The position numbers and the translations under genes are program-made. This document shows positions 7,819-15,499 of a stretch of DNA of 64,000 nt, one piece after another (position 1 is the first letter of the stretch; each line of letters begins with the position of its first letter). The stretch is from Levilactobacillus cerevisiae (GTDB lineage Bacteria; Bacillota; Bacilli; Lactobacillales; Lactobacillaceae): NCBI RefSeq assembly GCF_003946245.1, contig NZ_RHNN01000008.1, positions 62,001-126,000 of the forward strand, written 5' to 3'. The notes beneath the pieces are model-generated. The model did no database searches and was not told the origin of the DNA. It saw only the letters and a list, made by a program, of their open reading frames with translations.

Positions 7819-8388
7819 ATGAAAAGTGATAGGAAAAAGAGAAAACGAAGAAAGTATCTTCTTAAGCTGTACCCCGTGTTAATCAAAATGGGTTTGATTC
7901 CATTTGTCGCAGGTATTGCCTGGGGTGGAAATATGCTTGTTGATGTTGGTATCGTAAATGCGGTTGTTGGTGCGGATAATTTAGTATTAATAGGTGGAAT
8001 TGCCTATCTTTTACTTGTGTATCTTTTAATCTATCCCGTCTACTATTGGCTTAAAGGACTTCAACTTTTTGGGTGGAATTGGGTTTACTGGATTCAATCA
8101 CTTAAGGGAACGTTTTACACTCGGTATTCTCTTTTTAAGCAACTTTCCAGAGTAGACACTGACCGAGTGATTAGAGATTTCAACCATGCCGTAAAGCGGC
8201 TTACGTTAAGCGTTCTAGACGACTCGATTGAGTTAATGATACCCTTGCCGAAAGTAGTAGATGCTCAACAAATGCTGAATGACCAAGAGGACGCAATTCG
8301 CGAGCGTATTGGGTTGATATTCCCAGAATATGCATTTTCCTCGTTTGAACGACAGGGAATGACACTAGTGCTGACTGGATCCCGATAG
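7819..8388 (+). CDS. Membrane protein of the mobilisation operon
   Basis: 189 residues starting two bases after the coupling-ATPase stop. A very basic N-terminus (KSDRKKRKRRKYLLKLY) is followed by two hydrophobic segments, about residues 20-45 and 52-75, then a soluble C-terminal domain of ~110 residues ending TLVLTGSR. No family recognised. The topology and tight linkage suggest a membrane partner or anchor for the soluble FtsK-like ATPase, as seen for small membrane proteins in Tn916-like operons. This is inference from context. Confidence 0.7.
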   Translation: MKSDRKKRKRRKYLLKLYPVLIKMGLIPFVAGIAWGGNMLVDVGIVNAVVGADNLVLIGGIAYLLLVYLLIYPVYYWLKGLQLFGWNWVYWIQSLKGTFYTRYSLFKQLSRVDTDRVIRDFNHAVKRLTLSVLDDSIELMIPLPKVVDAQQMLNDQEDAIRERIGLIFPEYAFSSFERQGMTLVLTGSR

Positions 8389-8702
8389 CAGGAAGGGAAA
8401 TAAAAACAGGTGCACTATTTTAAGATGTGAAGCATACAAGGCTTCGGCTTCACACTATTGCTAACATGCGACCGTTGTAGCACGATTACTGAACTTACAA
8501 TGAACTGAAACTAGCGGCGGCCTGCTTGCCGTTAGGCAGAAGCAAGGCCACCGCACGTACCAACTAAAGTAAATCAACAACCATTCTCTTCATTTGGTCC
8601 ATTTCTACTGGGTGGGAGAGGGCTCGTTATCTCCCACCCCCTAATACGGACAAAATTGATGATAAACACTGTTCAATCAGTGTTTCAAGGAGGCTTCTAT
8701 CA
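8389..8702 (+). other. Candidate replication/transfer origin with four hairpins
   Basis: A 314-bp non-coding stretch directly upstream of the Rep gene. Four inverted repeats: TGTGAAGC/GCTTCACA (8426-8433/8447-8454); an imperfect GC-rich hairpin (about 8515-8553); a perfect 10-bp stem GGGTGGGAGA/TCTCCCACCC with a 10-nt loop (8610-8639); and AAACACTG/CAGTGTTT (8664-8671/8678-8685) just before the ribosome binding site aaggagg. Rolling-circle Rep proteins nick in hairpins of this kind, so a double-strand origin or oriT is inferred. The last hairpin could also control rep translation. Confidence 0.5.
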
Positions 8703-9851
8703 ATGAGTGATTTCAAGACAACCGCACCGATGTACGTACAACAACTTAAGAAGTTGCCGTTTAATGACATCGATGCTTTGCTTCGACGTGTGAAGACACT
8801 CAACGCTGTACGTTACGCTCTCATTATCCACGACAAGGATGTCGACGAAGATGGGAAGCCATTGGAGACACATGTTCATGTCATGATGCAATTTGACACG
8901 GCACAGCGAGTTAGCGCATTAGCCAATAAGCTCAACGACTTAGAACAGAATTTTGAAAGCATGACCAAAAATGACCGGAAGAATGGCGTTAACAATGGTT
9001 TCGCCTATCTTACCCACAGAACTACTAATGCAGCCGACCGATATCAATACGATTTTTCGGAAGTTACTGCCAACTTTGACTATCCCAAGTTCATGGCGGA
9101 GTTGGCAGAAAAAGTGAAAAATACAGCCACCGGACCAGACCGTATTTTGGAAGATTTCAAAAATGGAGAAATCACATTTCTTGAAGCTAGGCAGGAGTTA
9201 TTAGATCTCAGTCCACGTGTCTACTCAAGCAAGGCCCGGGCATTACGGGAAATTAATTCCGCCGTTCAAGATATTAGTGCGGAACAGTGGCGTGCTAAGA
9301 TGCGTAAGAATGGTCAGAGCATCAGAGTAATTTGGCTTTATGGTGCCGCCGGTACGGGCAAAACCCGTTTCGCTGAAACAATTGGCGGCAAGCTTGATGA
9401 CCCCGGAGCATGCTTTACAACTGGTGGGTCAAATGATATGTTTCAAGACTATGCCGGTCAACACAGCGTGGTACTTGACGAGCTGCGTCCCAATGTATTG
9501 CAATATGCCGACCTGCTAAAGATACTTGACCCCTTTAATTATGACATGCGGACGGTATCCCGCTACCATAATTTACAACTTCAGGCAGAGACAATTATTG
9601 TCACATCGCCATACAGCCCAGCCGCATTCTTTTCTAAACAAAGCTCAGTCTCAATAACTGATGGTTTCGGCCAACTCAGCCGGCGTATTTCGTTAACGAT
9701 AGAAGTAACACCTGGTAGCTTGAATGAAGTTGATTTCACAAATGGTGGGTATGTAGCAACTAGCACTGAACCCAACCCATATTACTCACCTGACACTACC
9801 GCAACTCGACTTGGACTTGACCAACTACTCACTGATATGGAGGATGATTAA
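8703..9851 (+). CDS. Rolling-circle Rep/relaxase: HUH endonuclease fused to superfamily-3 helicase
   Basis: 382 residues. The N-terminal HUH nuclease has motif I ALIIHDKDVD, the HUH motif THVHVMMQF (about residue 57) and a catalytic-Tyr motif FAYLTHR (about residue 102). From ~190 onward is an ATPase with Walker A WLYGAAGTGKTRFAE, SVVLDELRP as Walker B, and a C-terminal ...IIVTSPYSPAAFF segment, as in PF00910-type helicases. This PF01719 plus PF00910 arrangement occurs in rolling-circle plasmids and some Gram-positive mobilizable elements, and is the bacterial relative of CRESS-DNA virus Reps. It would nick the origin upstream and unwind for replication or transfer. The host-encoded-gene alternative is unlikely given the integrase module downstream. 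Confidence 0.88.
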   Translation: MSDFKTTAPMYVQQLKKLPFNDIDALLRRVKTLNAVRYALIIHDKDVDEDGKPLETHVHVMMQFDTAQRVSALANKLNDLEQNFESMTKNDRKNGVNNGFAYLTHRTTNAADRYQYDFSEVTANFDYPKFMAELAEKVKNTATGPDRILEDFKNGEITFLEARQELLDLSPRVYSSKARALREINSAVQDISAEQWRAKMRKNGQSIRVIWLYGAAGTGKTRFAETIGGKLDDPGACFTTGGSNDMFQDYAGQHSVVLDELRPNVLQYADLLKILDPFNYDMRTVSRYHNLQLQAETIIVTSPYSPAAFFSKQSSVSITDGFGQLSRRISLTIEVTPGSLNEVDFTNGGYVATSTEPNPYYSPDTTATRLGLDQLLTDMEDD

Positions 9852-9852
9852 T

Positions 9853-10254
9853 ATGGATGAACAGAAAGATGAACGTTCTGAATATCGTAAAGACTTAGAT
9901 GGCTGGGGGAAATTCCAATCAGAAATTAACGTCGAACTCACTGATGCACAGGTCCGTGATATTGAAAACTCGGTTGAACGTACGGTTGCTCGCATTACCA
10001 CGGAACGACTGCGGCGAATTACTAACGAAATGGAATATATGGACCGGAAACAGGCGTGCAAGTACTTAAGCGTTACTGACGAAGTTTTAAAGCTCTGGAT
10101 TGAGAAAGGATTACCATATTATGAGCTTGATGACATCGTTCGATTCTATCGTGAAGATATGGATGCATGGTTGTCTAACTTTGTCGTACTGCCCGAGATT
10201 GACAAGTGGAACCACCAAGACTCAGGTTGGGACCAATATGGATTTCGGTATTAG
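9853..10254 (+). CDS. DNA-binding protein with excisionase-like HTH
   Basis: 133 residues counted from the ATG at 9853, two bases after the Rep stop; the ribosome binding site atggagg lies in the end of rep. The N-terminus is charged. The C-terminal ~65 residues form a MerR/excisionase-like winged helix (MDRKQACKYLSVTDEVLKLW, then LDDIVRFYREDMDAWL). A DNA-binding accessory role (excision directionality or relaxosome) is inferred. Position between rep and integrase supports membership of the element's core operon. Confidence 0.7.
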   Translation: MDEQKDERSEYRKDLDGWGKFQSEINVELTDAQVRDIENSVERTVARITTERLRRITNEMEYMDRKQACKYLSVTDEVLKLWIEKGLPYYELDDIVRFYREDMDAWLSNFVVLPEIDKWNHQDSGWDQYGFRY

Positions 10255-10310
10255 CAAGTCTAATACTTGGTAATGGTGAGGAAAATGGCACGAAAAAGTG
10301 GATACAAAAA

Positions 10311-10340
10311 GCGTTGCTAATGCTTAGCCGCAAGCAACGC
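10311..10340 (+). promoter_or_regulatory. Hairpin between HTH gene and DUF3173 gene
   Basis: Perfect 8-bp stem GCGTTGCT/AGCAACGC with a 14-nt loop, followed by a smaller GATAG/CTATC hairpin. No T-run follows, so this is more likely a processing or regulatory structure than a terminator. Confidence 0.45.
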
Positions 10341-10408
10341 CTCTGATAGCTCGAACTATCCCTCATAGTATCGCATTTTCGTACCCAGTTTGGAAGGGGC
10401 GAAGGAAA

Positions 10409-10627
10409 TTGAAGTCAATGGTAAGTGCTAAAGACCTTGAAACAATAGGATTTAGGAAGTACCAAGCGCAAACAATTATACGTCAGGCCAAGTTATTGAT
10501 GGTTAAAAAGGGATTTGGCCTGTATAATGGGAAGCGACTAGGTGTAGTGCCTTTGGAACCAGTCGAAGAAATTATTGGTGTCAAACTCGAGTTTAATGAG
10601 GGCGATGATAATAATGGCAACAACTAA
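10409..10627 (+). CDS. DUF3173 protein (integrase-associated)
   Basis: 72 residues from a TTG at 10409; an ATG at 10418 is an alternative start, and ribosome-binding spacing does not decide between them. The sequence (VSAKDLETIGFRKYQAQTII, then KKGFGLYNGKRLGVVPLEPV) matches the DUF3173 family, found almost always directly upstream of Tn916-type integrases in Gram-positive integrative elements, where it probably acts like an excisionase. The 3' end overlaps the integrase start by 14 bases, implying translational coupling. Confidence 0.8.
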   Translation: MKSMVSAKDLETIGFRKYQAQTIIRQAKLLMVKKGFGLYNGKRLGVVPLEPVEEIIGVKLEFNEGDDNNGNN

Positions 10628-11870
10628 GTATCCAGGGGTCTATACCGGTAAAGATGGTAAAATCTTCTATCGAGTGGAACTAGGAACAGATAAGGTAACA
10701 GGTAAACGAATCCAAAAGACCAAGCGGCGCTCTGAGCAAGGACAGCCATTTCGATCGGCGCATGAAGCGTATAAAGAGCTGACAAGGGTTAAAAACCAGT
10801 ACCTTGAACAGCAAGGGTATGCGAATTATAGAATTAGTTACCGCACATTTATGCGTGAGAACTACATTCCTTCATACAAGGCTGACGTGGAAAAGAGCAC
10901 GTACTCTTCTCGTAAGAGCGTTTTTGAACACTTGGTTGATAGATTTGGAGATATCGTACTGAGGGATATAACAGTCCTTCAATGTGAGCAGTTTAGGAGT
11001 TACCTTTTAAATGACAGTGGGTATTCGCAAGGGTTCAGTCATTTGGTATATGGGAGCTTCCGGAAGAGTCTTGATTATGCCGTACAAGTAGGCTTTCTGA
11101 ACGAGAATGTGTCCAAGAAGACTAAGTCGGTTGCTAAAGGGAAAGCGCAGGTTCCAATTTGGACGAAGTCTGAATTTGAACAGGTAATTTCGAAGATTTA
11201 CCTACCCAGTTACTATGAACATTTTTGCTTTGTCATGCTATGGGTGTACTTTATGACGGGGTGTCGTGTAGGTGAAGGTCTTGCACTCCAATGGAGTGAT
11301 GTTGACCTGAAACGGCGGAAATTGAAAATCCATCGGACTCTGGATATCAGAAACAAAATGGACTACGATTTAAAGCCATACACCAAGACCGAAAGTGGTA
11401 TGCGGACCATTTCTATCGATGGAGACACGTGCAGAATCTTGTCTGAGTGGCAGAAGGCTCAGCGTAGGCGTGGTGTTAAGCATTTCGTCATGTCGTATGA
11501 TGATACGCCGACTATTCGATCTAGCGTGCAAAACATCATACGCAGGTATGCTGACTTGGCCGGAGTACCACGCATTCAAGCGAAGGCGCTTAGGCATTCG
11601 CACGTTAGTTACTTGATTAATGAGTTTAACATTGATGTGCTGAGTATTTCACAGCGGTTAGGACACTCAAGCCCAGATATCACATTGAAGTATTATGCGC
11701 ATCTTTGGCGAGGAAGTAACGAGAAGGTAGCCGAACAGCTAACCGGCAGTATTAATTTGACGCCAGCTAAGAGTAGTAGTGTTAACTTTACTGGTAACCA
11801 AGTGGTAAAGAATCCTATGCAAGGCTTATTCCCTACCAAGTCACTACCAGACAACGATACGGCGGTTTGA
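10614..11870 (+). CDS. int: Tyrosine site-specific integrase (Tn916 type)
   Basis: 418 residues from the ATG at 10614; the frame extends 13 codons further 5' but without a better start. The N-terminal AP2-like arm-binding domain is at ~5-35 (YTGKDGKIFYRVEL), then a SAM-like core-binding domain (~65-165). The catalytic domain has the first Arg in MTGCRVGEGLALQW, the HxxR box in ALRHSHVSYL, the second His in RLGHSSPDIT, and the nucleophile Tyr in LKYYAHLW. All catalytic residues are present. It integrates and excises the element; the gene lies at the element edge, as usual, with attR expected just downstream. Confidence 0.95.
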   Translation: MATTKYPGVYTGKDGKIFYRVELGTDKVTGKRIQKTKRRSEQGQPFRSAHEAYKELTRVKNQYLEQQGYANYRISYRTFMRENYIPSYKADVEKSTYSSRKSVFEHLVDRFGDIVLRDITVLQCEQFRSYLLNDSGYSQGFSHLVYGSFRKSLDYAVQVGFLNENVSKKTKSVAKGKAQVPIWTKSEFEQVISKIYLPSYYEHFCFVMLWVYFMTGCRVGEGLALQWSDVDLKRRKLKIHRTLDIRNKMDYDLKPYTKTESGMRTISIDGDTCRILSEWQKAQRRRGVKHFVMSYDDTPTIRSSVQNIIRRYADLAGVPRIQAKALRHSHVSYLINEFNIDVLSISQRLGHSSPDITLKYYAHLWRGSNEKVAEQLTGSINLTPAKSSSVNFTGNQVVKNPMQGLFPTKSLPDNDTAV

Positions 11871-11980
11871 ATCGTTGATTTGGCAGGGATAGTAGGGGGC
11901 GTCATAGATTGAGTGGGAGTAGGATTTACTTCCATTCGGTTGTGGTGTTGCGGTGTAAATAGGTGAATTTAAACAAGCGT

Positions 11981-12014
11981 AAACGGCCAATCTTTTTTAG
12001 GATTGGCCGTTTTT
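11981..12014. terminator. Bidirectional terminator
   Basis: AAACGGCCAATC / GATTGGCCGTTTTT stem between the convergent integrase and the gene at 12022. Confidence 0.9.
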
Positions 12015-12021
12015 TATTTAC

Positions 12022-12981
12022 TTATTCAGTTTTAATCTGGATTTCGGCAGTGAAAATTGCGTGATCTGGGTGAGACGGAGTGGAACAGATAAAGTATCCT
12101 TCAGGTACTGTGTAGCCAAAAGCATAGTATTGAGTATTAAAACGGCCAAAGCTCCAATCTAGGCAATTGTACTCTGATGTTTTATTTACGGAAATTCCCT
12201 TGGTGGTAATGAGCCAATCTAGCCTTTCTGATTTCCAGCTGGTACCAGTGGGAGCGTATGGGGAGGCAAGCCCAGAATCTTGTTTCACATAATCGTACTT
12301 CCACATTAATTTAATAATATCTTGCCAGTTTATGAAATAATCCTTGCGACGACTATTTTTCTGGTTATTTCTTTTTATATATTCAGGATAGAGATATTCA
12401 GTTACGTGGGGGCCGTAGTTTAGGTCGCCAATAATCAACTGATGTTGATTAGTTTTTTTAGAAGAGTTTTTAGGAGAGTTTTGTGACAACAACCATTGAA
12501 TTTGTGACTTTCTGTTTTCTAGATCTTCAGCGGTATCGCCACCCACAACAACTTTTACACCAATAATTTCCAAACTATATTTACTGTTCAACAGAGTAGT
12601 GTGAACATTGAGCCAATCTGGCCGTGTTTCGTCATATTTTTGAGGATGTCTCTCAGATAATGGTTCTTCAAATTTATCTTTACGTAACGCTATTAGGATT
12701 CCGTTTCGTTTTTTAAGTGTGCCTTTATTTGCGCCATTATCTTCAATATCTGATGTAGGATCACCTTCATAATCTGAGGTAGGATCACCTTCATAGTGTT
12801 CAAGATAAAAATCAGAAGAAAATGTATTCTGAAGAGTGGAAAGATTTTCTTGACCTTTAAACTCAACCAAAACAATAATGTCAGGATCTTTTCGCTGAAT
12901 TTCTTTGGTAATGTAGCTGGGCATTCTTGTACCGGATGAGCGTTGGTTAATATTCCATTCTAGTATTCTTAGTGTCTTCAT
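12022..12981 (-). CDS. Endonuclease/exonuclease/phosphatase-family protein
   Basis: 319 residues. EEP-fold motifs in order: LEWNINQ (N-terminal Asn), VLVEFKG (metal-binding Glu), IIGDLNYG (Asp/Asn pair), RLDWLI, and SHPDHAIF (C-terminal Asp-His). The enzyme class covers Mg-dependent nucleases and phosphodiesterases; the substrate cannot be told. A perfect tandem duplication of YEGDPTSD (DNA 12749-12796, two 24-bp units) lies in a loop after the second strand. The gene is clearly AT-richer than its right-hand neighbours, which with its position beside the integrase suggests horizontal acquisition. No signal peptide, so it acts in the cytoplasm. Confidence 0.8.
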   Translation of the reverse strand: MKTLRILEWNINQRSSGTRMPSYITKEIQRKDPDIIVLVEFKGQENLSTLQNTFSSDFYLEHYEGDPTSDYEGDPTSDIEDNGANKGTLKKRNGILIALRKDKFEEPLSERHPQKYDETRPDWLNVHTTLLNSKYSLEIIGVKVVVGGDTAEDLENRKSQIQWLLSQNSPKNSSKKTNQHQLIIGDLNYGPHVTEYLYPEYIKRNNQKNSRRKDYFINWQDIIKLMWKYDYVKQDSGLASPYAPTGTSWKSERLDWLITTKGISVNKTSEYNCLDWSFGRFNTQYYAFGYTVPEGYFICSTPSHPDHAIFTAEIQIKTE

Positions 12982-13213
12982 TTTTATTCCTCCTCGTATT
13001 TTCTTAATACTAGTTGTTTTTTTCGCTGGTGTCGAGAGTCATGAGATAAATGCGCTATTTTACTTGCCATAATCGTGATCTAATTACCAGCTTATGTCCA
13101 AACGGAATACCCATCCGCTTAAATTTGGAATCTTTCCCGGAAGACCCCCACAGATTGGCCAAAAGGGAGTATAACTAGGTTATAAGACTATTTATAAAAC
13201 GGGGGAATGACTT

Positions 13214-13690
13214 ATGGGACAATCAGTTGTCTTATACTTTTCAAATACCGGGCACACACAGGCTATTGCGGAAAGAATTGCGGTTGCGACCAGATCTGAA
13301 CTTGTTGGAATTCACTCTAAAGTTGATTACACGGCGGCTGAGCTTGACTGGGAGGACCCAGCTAATCAGGCTGAACATGGGCTACACGCTGGCGAGGTAC
13401 GGCCAGCCATCGAAGCCATTGATCCAGCACCGATTGTGGCAGCTCAGACCGTTTACCTGGGTTTTCCACTCTGGTGGGCGACCGTTCCTGGCGAAATTAA
13501 CACGTTTTTAGACAGTGTTGACCTGGTTGGCAAGGATGTTTACCCCTTCTGTACATCAGGCATCACAGCGATTGCTGAGGCGGTTAAACAGCTTCGTGAG
13601 CACTACCCAGACGTCCGGTGGCATGCCGGGCGGCGTTTCTCGAGTAGCCTTACATCGGAAGAGATTCGGGATTGGGTTTCGGAAGACTAG
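13214..13690 (+). CDS. Flavodoxin-family protein
   Basis: 158 residues. The N-terminal FMN phosphate-binding loop is VVLYFSNTGHTQAIAE, followed by TVYLGFPLWWATVPGEINTFL, the standard flavodoxin_4 aromatic loop, and FCTSGITAIAEAV. It is a cytoplasmic FMN electron carrier or quinone-reductase-like protein by family. A second, clearly paralogous copy is at 14940. A TATA-rich promoter stretch (ttataagactatttataaaac) and a GGGGG site precede the ATG. Codon use is like the bulk of the window, unlike the AT-rich gene to its left. Confidence 0.85.
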   Translation: MGQSVVLYFSNTGHTQAIAERIAVATRSELVGIHSKVDYTAAELDWEDPANQAEHGLHAGEVRPAIEAIDPAPIVAAQTVYLGFPLWWATVPGEINTFLDSVDLVGKDVYPFCTSGITAIAEAVKQLREHYPDVRWHAGRRFSSSLTSEEIRDWVSED

Positions 13691-13908
13691 GTCGGCCTGA
13701 GTAGGGTACCTAATTTGAGGAAACAAGATTGTCTGGTTTGGTTATACATTCAGTCTCGTTCATGTAAAATGAGATAGAACCGGGTGAAGGCACAGAGGGC
13801 AAGGACTTGAAAAATTTACAAGCCGCTCTTTTGTGGTATCATCAGGTATGTTTGAAGAGTCAGAACTTCCTAAACTAAATCTAAGACTGATTAAAATGAG
13901 GTCGTCCT

Positions 13909-14133
13909 ATGATGGAAAGTACACGTAATCTTGATGTTGAACTGAAAAATCAAATTGAAGCTCGGCTGAAGACGTATGGTTACAGTGATTCAACTATTTC
14001 AGAGCTAATGCATACCTATCGTGCGCACATTCTTGAATGGCAGCACGCCTATCTAGTCACGGGAACCCACGTCTCGCCAGATAATATGGCTGACGACATT
14101 GTCTTTGCTGAAAAGTTAGAACGTATGATCTAA
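13909..14133 (+). CDS. Small hypothetical protein
   Basis: 74 residues; two adjacent ATG codons (13909, 13912) are possible starts, with gaggtcg upstream. All-helical and charged (ELKNQIEARLKTYGYSD, then HILEWQHAYLVTG and ADDIVFAEKLERMI), without signal peptide or membrane segment. I recognise no family. It is a single-gene unit with its own terminator directly after the stop. Confidence 0.65.
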   Translation: MMESTRNLDVELKNQIEARLKTYGYSDSTISELMHTYRAHILEWQHAYLVTGTHVSPDNMADDIVFAEKLERMI

Positions 14134-14162
14134 CCACAATCCCCAATCGGATTGTGGTTTTT
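14134..14162 (+). terminator. Rho-independent terminator
   Basis: CCACAATCC/GGATTGTGG stem starting immediately after the stop at 14133, followed by a T-run. Confidence 0.9.
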
Positions 14163-14405
14163 TAGCCTTCAAAACCAAACGTCAGTGAGTGCAAAATGCG
14201 GTCGGGGAGCAGTAGCCAACCAAACGAAGATTGTTCGTCAACTAATCTGGTGTATGGAAGCCAGTAAACGTTGTCCCGTCAATAGTTGTCGCATTTTCAT
14301 TTTAAAAATAAATAGCCGCAAATTGTGCGCCACAACACTGGTAACCGTAAGCCACGACTGCTATTCTGTGCTTGTACCGAATACATAGTCGAGGAGCGAT
14401 TCCAA

Positions 14406-14819
14406 ATGAAATTCAAGCAATGTGGGGTATTTTTATTAACGTTAGTAGTCCTGGCGCCAGCGATGACCGTGCCAGCCAGTGCTAAGGTGAAGCTGATTCC
14501 AAAATCCATGCGGGGGACCTGGGTAACGAAGCCCCAGTACAATTCAAAACCGCATATCAATAAGAATATGTGGCTGCCTAGCATGAAGTTAGTCGTTTAC
14601 AAGAAAACTGCTAAGTGGCAGATGAAGGGATATTTACCAGCGGATGCGGGTTATGATCATAAGGTACATACGATTAGAGCATTTCAATACCGTAAAGATC
14701 TGGTCACACTGCATGGTGACAGCCTGTTTACGAAGTGGAATTTCTTAAGCCGTCAGGGCAAGAAACTAGATTTTGGCCAGCAGAGGGGTAGCGACATCTT
14801 TATGACGCGGGCTAAATAA
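14406..14819 (+). CDS. Small secreted basic protein
   Basis: 137 residues from the ATG at 14406, which has gaggagcg upstream; a longer frame from 14325 is unlikely because the signal peptide begins at 14406. The signal peptide (FLLTLVVLAPAMTVPASA) is cleaved after ASA. The mature part is ~113 residues, basic, with Trp/Tyr-rich strands (MRGTWVTKPQYNS, KTAKWQMKGYLPA, FTKWNFLSRQGKKLDFG), a lipocalin-like or calycin-like beta pattern common in lactobacillar secreted proteins. No function recognised. It lies between two flavodoxin paralogues but has its own terminator. Confidence 0.7.
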   Translation: MKFKQCGVFLLTLVVLAPAMTVPASAKVKLIPKSMRGTWVTKPQYNSKPHINKNMWLPSMKLVVYKKTAKWQMKGYLPADAGYDHKVHTIRAFQYRKDLVTLHGDSLFTKWNFLSRQGKKLDFGQQRGSDIFMTRAK

Positions 14820-14837
14820 ATAGCTGTCGTTTACACA

Positions 14838-14870
14838 ACACAATCCCAACCAATCGGATTGTGTTTTTTT
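14838..14870 (+). terminator. Rho-independent terminator
   Basis: ACACAATCC/GGATTGTGT followed by seven T; nearly the same stem sequence as the terminator at 14134. Confidence 0.9.
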
Positions 14871-14939
14871 GCCGAGAAATGGCTGTCGCGGGTGTAAAAT
14901 AAGCCTAGAGAGAAAAATCCAACAACAGGAGGATTCTAC

Positions 14940-15422
14940 ATGTCAAAACAAGTGATTCTATACTTTTCCAACACGGGGCATACCAAGGCGGTTGCCGAGA
15001 AGATTGCGGCCGTGACTGGGGCGCAGCTAGTGCCAATTCAAGCGGAACAACCGTACACAGCGGCTGATCTCGATTACAACAATCCGACTAGTCGTACCTC
15101 GCTTGAAACCCACGATGACACGTCGCGGCCAGGCATCGTGGCTCCCGACAAGCGGCTGATTGCGCAGGCCGATACCGTTTACCTGGGCTCACCCATCTGG
15201 TGGGGGCAGGTGCCCCATGTCATCAATACGCTATTGGAGACGGGGTATTTCCGTTGTAAGGACGTCCGTCAGTTCTGTACCTCTGGCGAAACGCCCATTG
15301 ACAAGTCGACGGCGAAATTAACTACGGACTATCCCGCTATCAACTGGGGACCGAGTCATCGTTTCACTAGCGCCATCACCGGCCAAGAAGTGGAAGCCTG
15401 GCTTAAACAAGGGAATCAGTAA
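14940..15422 (+). CDS. Flavodoxin-family protein (paralogue)
   Basis: 160 residues with acaggagg before the ATG. FMN loop VILYFSNTGHTKAVAEKIA, then ADTVYLGSPIWWGQVPHVI and FCTSGETPIDKST. It is collinear with the protein at 13214 over its whole length, so a duplication is likely. Cytoplasmic redox carrier or oxidoreductase by family; the partner is unknown. It is a separate transcription unit, 78 bp upstream of pepN, and could be read into pepN because no clear terminator lies between. Confidence 0.85.
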   Translation: MSKQVILYFSNTGHTKAVAEKIAAVTGAQLVPIQAEQPYTAADLDYNNPTSRTSLETHDDTSRPGIVAPDKRLIAQADTVYLGSPIWWGQVPHVINTLLETGYFRCKDVRQFCTSGETPIDKSTAKLTTDYPAINWGPSHRFTSAITGQEVEAWLKQGNQ

Positions 15423-15499
15423 GTTCGCCGCATCATTCGTGGCGTCCCCCAATCATTTGTCGTATAATGGGTTTATTCTAAGAATTTAAGGAGAAAACT

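Noticed and set aside
14163-14405. AAAATGCG/CGCATTTT arms about 100 bp apart before the secreted-protein gene
   Set aside because: Too distant and A/T-rich to support a specific RNA structure by eye.
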